Shown: positions 6,403 through 7,193 of the stretch, one piece after another | Position numbering within the stretch: the first letter of the stretch is position 1 | How the letters are laid out: each line of letters starts with the position of its first letter | Assembly (NCBI GenBank): GCA_944391635.1 | Contig: CALXUL010000228.1 | Span: forward strand, 1 to 7,193 | Origin: an uncultured Clostridia bacterium | GTDB taxonomy: Bacteria; Bacillota; Clostridia; UBA1381 | Reading direction: 5' to 3' | DNA length: 7,193 bases | The notes under the pieces: generated by a model | What the model was told of the DNA's origin: nothing | The model's database searches: none | The model's input: only the letters and a program-made list of their open reading frames with translations | Translations under genes and position numbers: made by a program

Positions 6403-7193
6403 ATGGAAAATAAAAAAATAATTTTCAGCGGCGTCCAGCCGTCGGGTACACTTACTTTAGGCAATTATCTTGGCGCGATTAAAAATTGGGTGCAGCTGCA
6501 AAAAGACTATAACTGTATTTATGCAATGATGGATTTGCATACGATTACCGTAAGGCATACGCCAGCAGACATTAGACGCAGAACTTTAGAGGTGCTCGCA
6601 CTTTATATTGCTTGCGGTATTGATCCGGAAAATAATATACTCTTTATCCAGTCACATAATCCGGCGCATGCAGAGCTTGCCTGGGTGCTTAATTGTTATA
6701 CGTATATGGGTGAACTGTCAAGAATGACACAGTTTAAGGATAAATCGTCAAGACATGCGGAAAATATCAATGCCGGACTTTTTACCTATCCTGTTTTAAT
6801 GGCGGCTGATATATTGCTTTATCAGACAGACTATGTGCCGGTTGGAAAAGACCAGATGCAGCATATAGAAATTTGCCGTGATATAGCAGAAAGATTTAAT
6901 AGCCTGTATGGAGATGTATTTAAAATACCCGAGGGACTTTTGCCTAAATCAGGTGCGAGAGTTATGAGTTTGCAGGATCCGACAAGAAAAATGTCCAAAT
7001 CAGATGAAAATCCAAAAGGGTATATATCAATGATGGATGATATGGATGTAATTGCTAAGAAGATTAAAAGTGCGGTTACAGATTCGGAAGGCGTAATTGA
7101 ATACAGGGAAAATGATGACACAAAAGCCGGAATAAATAATCTATTAACAATAATGTCTGCAGTGACCGGACGAAAAATTGAGGACATAGCGAC
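6403..7193 (+). CDS. trpS: Tryptophanyl-tRNA synthetase, 3' end cut by window edge
   Basis: This cytoplasmic class I synthetase charges tRNA(Trp). The frame opens at ATG 6403 and remains open for 263 codons to the right edge. The family is about 330 residues, so roughly 65-70 residues are missing. The start region reads IIFSGVQPSGTLTLGNYLGA, where TLGN (18-21) is the HIGH-equivalent ATP site. Further landmarks are YAMMDLHTITV (40-50), the dimer and tryptophan-pocket region TYPVLMAADILLYQTDYVPV (128-147) with Asp136 as the expected tryptophan contact, and VGKDQMQHIEICRDIAERF (147-165). A full KMSKS follows at 196-200 (RKMSKSDENPKG). All of these are in one uninterrupted frame with no missing signature. 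The gene starts 22 bp after the aminotransferase stop and is likely the fourth gene of the operon. No T-box or terminator lies in front of it, so it appears to be expressed from the upstream promoter. Confidence 0.96.
   Translation, partial: MENKKIIFSGVQPSGTLTLGNYLGAIKNWVQLQKDYNCIYAMMDLHTITVRHTPADIRRRTLEVLALYIACGIDPENNILFIQSHNPAHAELAWVLNCYTYMGELSRMTQFKDKSSRHAENINAGLFTYPVLMAADILLYQTDYVPVGKDQMQHIEICRDIAERFNSLYGDVFKIPEGLLPKSGARVMSLQDPTRKMSKSDENPKGYISMMDDMDVIAKKIKSAVTDSEGVIEYRENDDTKAGINNLLTIMSAVTGRKIEDIA

Noticed and set aside
6831..7187. Long minus-strand open frame opposite trpS, and similar minus-strand frames inside the kinase, gltX and glnS
   Set aside because: They lie wholly antisense to well-supported genes, have low-complexity Ser/Ile/Leu-rich translations, and show no recognisable motif.

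Overview
This window reads as a chromosomal piece of an AT-leaning, low-GC Gram-positive bacterium, most likely a member of the Clostridia (Bacillota). The evidence is the frequent use of AGA/AGG and ATA codons, purine-rich Shine-Dalgarno sites, a VanS/PhoR-like sensor kinase, and a clostridial-style glutamyl-tRNA synthetase with an N-terminal extension lying next to a bacterial GlnRS. The genus cannot be fixed from the sequence alone. All complete genes are on the plus strand.

Layout. Positions 1-1688 hold a sensor histidine kinase whose 5' end lies outside the window. Its reading frame is cut by one in-frame TAA at 177-179, and coding-like sequence in the same frame lies on both sides. Positions 1689-1825 are the only substantial intergenic gap. 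It holds a near-consensus sigma-A promoter (TTGATA, 17 bp, TATAAT) and a short leader with an AT-rich inverted repeat ending one base before the ribosome binding site. From 1826 to the window end run four tightly spaced genes: glutamyl-tRNA synthetase (1826-3472), glutaminyl-tRNA synthetase (3496-5172), a PLP-dependent class I/II aminotransferase (5187-6380), and the first 263 codons of tryptophanyl-tRNA synthetase (6403 to the edge). The gaps are 23, 14 and 22 bp and each holds a ribosome binding site. No terminator is visible, so transcription as one operon from the 1722-1750 promoter is the simplest reading.

How the genes fit together. Three of the four operon genes charge tRNAs (Glu, Gln, Trp). 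The aminotransferase between them could make or consume an amino acid using glutamate/2-oxoglutarate as amino donor/acceptor, but its substrate cannot be read from the sequence. A neighbouring GlnRS implies that Gln-tRNA(Gln) can be made directly, in a lineage where many relatives use the GatCAB amidotransferase route. The kinase has its own reading context and is separated from the operon by the promoter, so I infer no functional link.

I found no mobile element, CRISPR array, tRNA/rRNA gene or T-box. The content is mostly ordinary housekeeping genes. The points that deserve a second look are the interrupted kinase, the gltX leader structure, the unusual three-synthetase order with an embedded aminotransferase, and some variant synthetase signature residues. 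I see no convincing undescribed system here.
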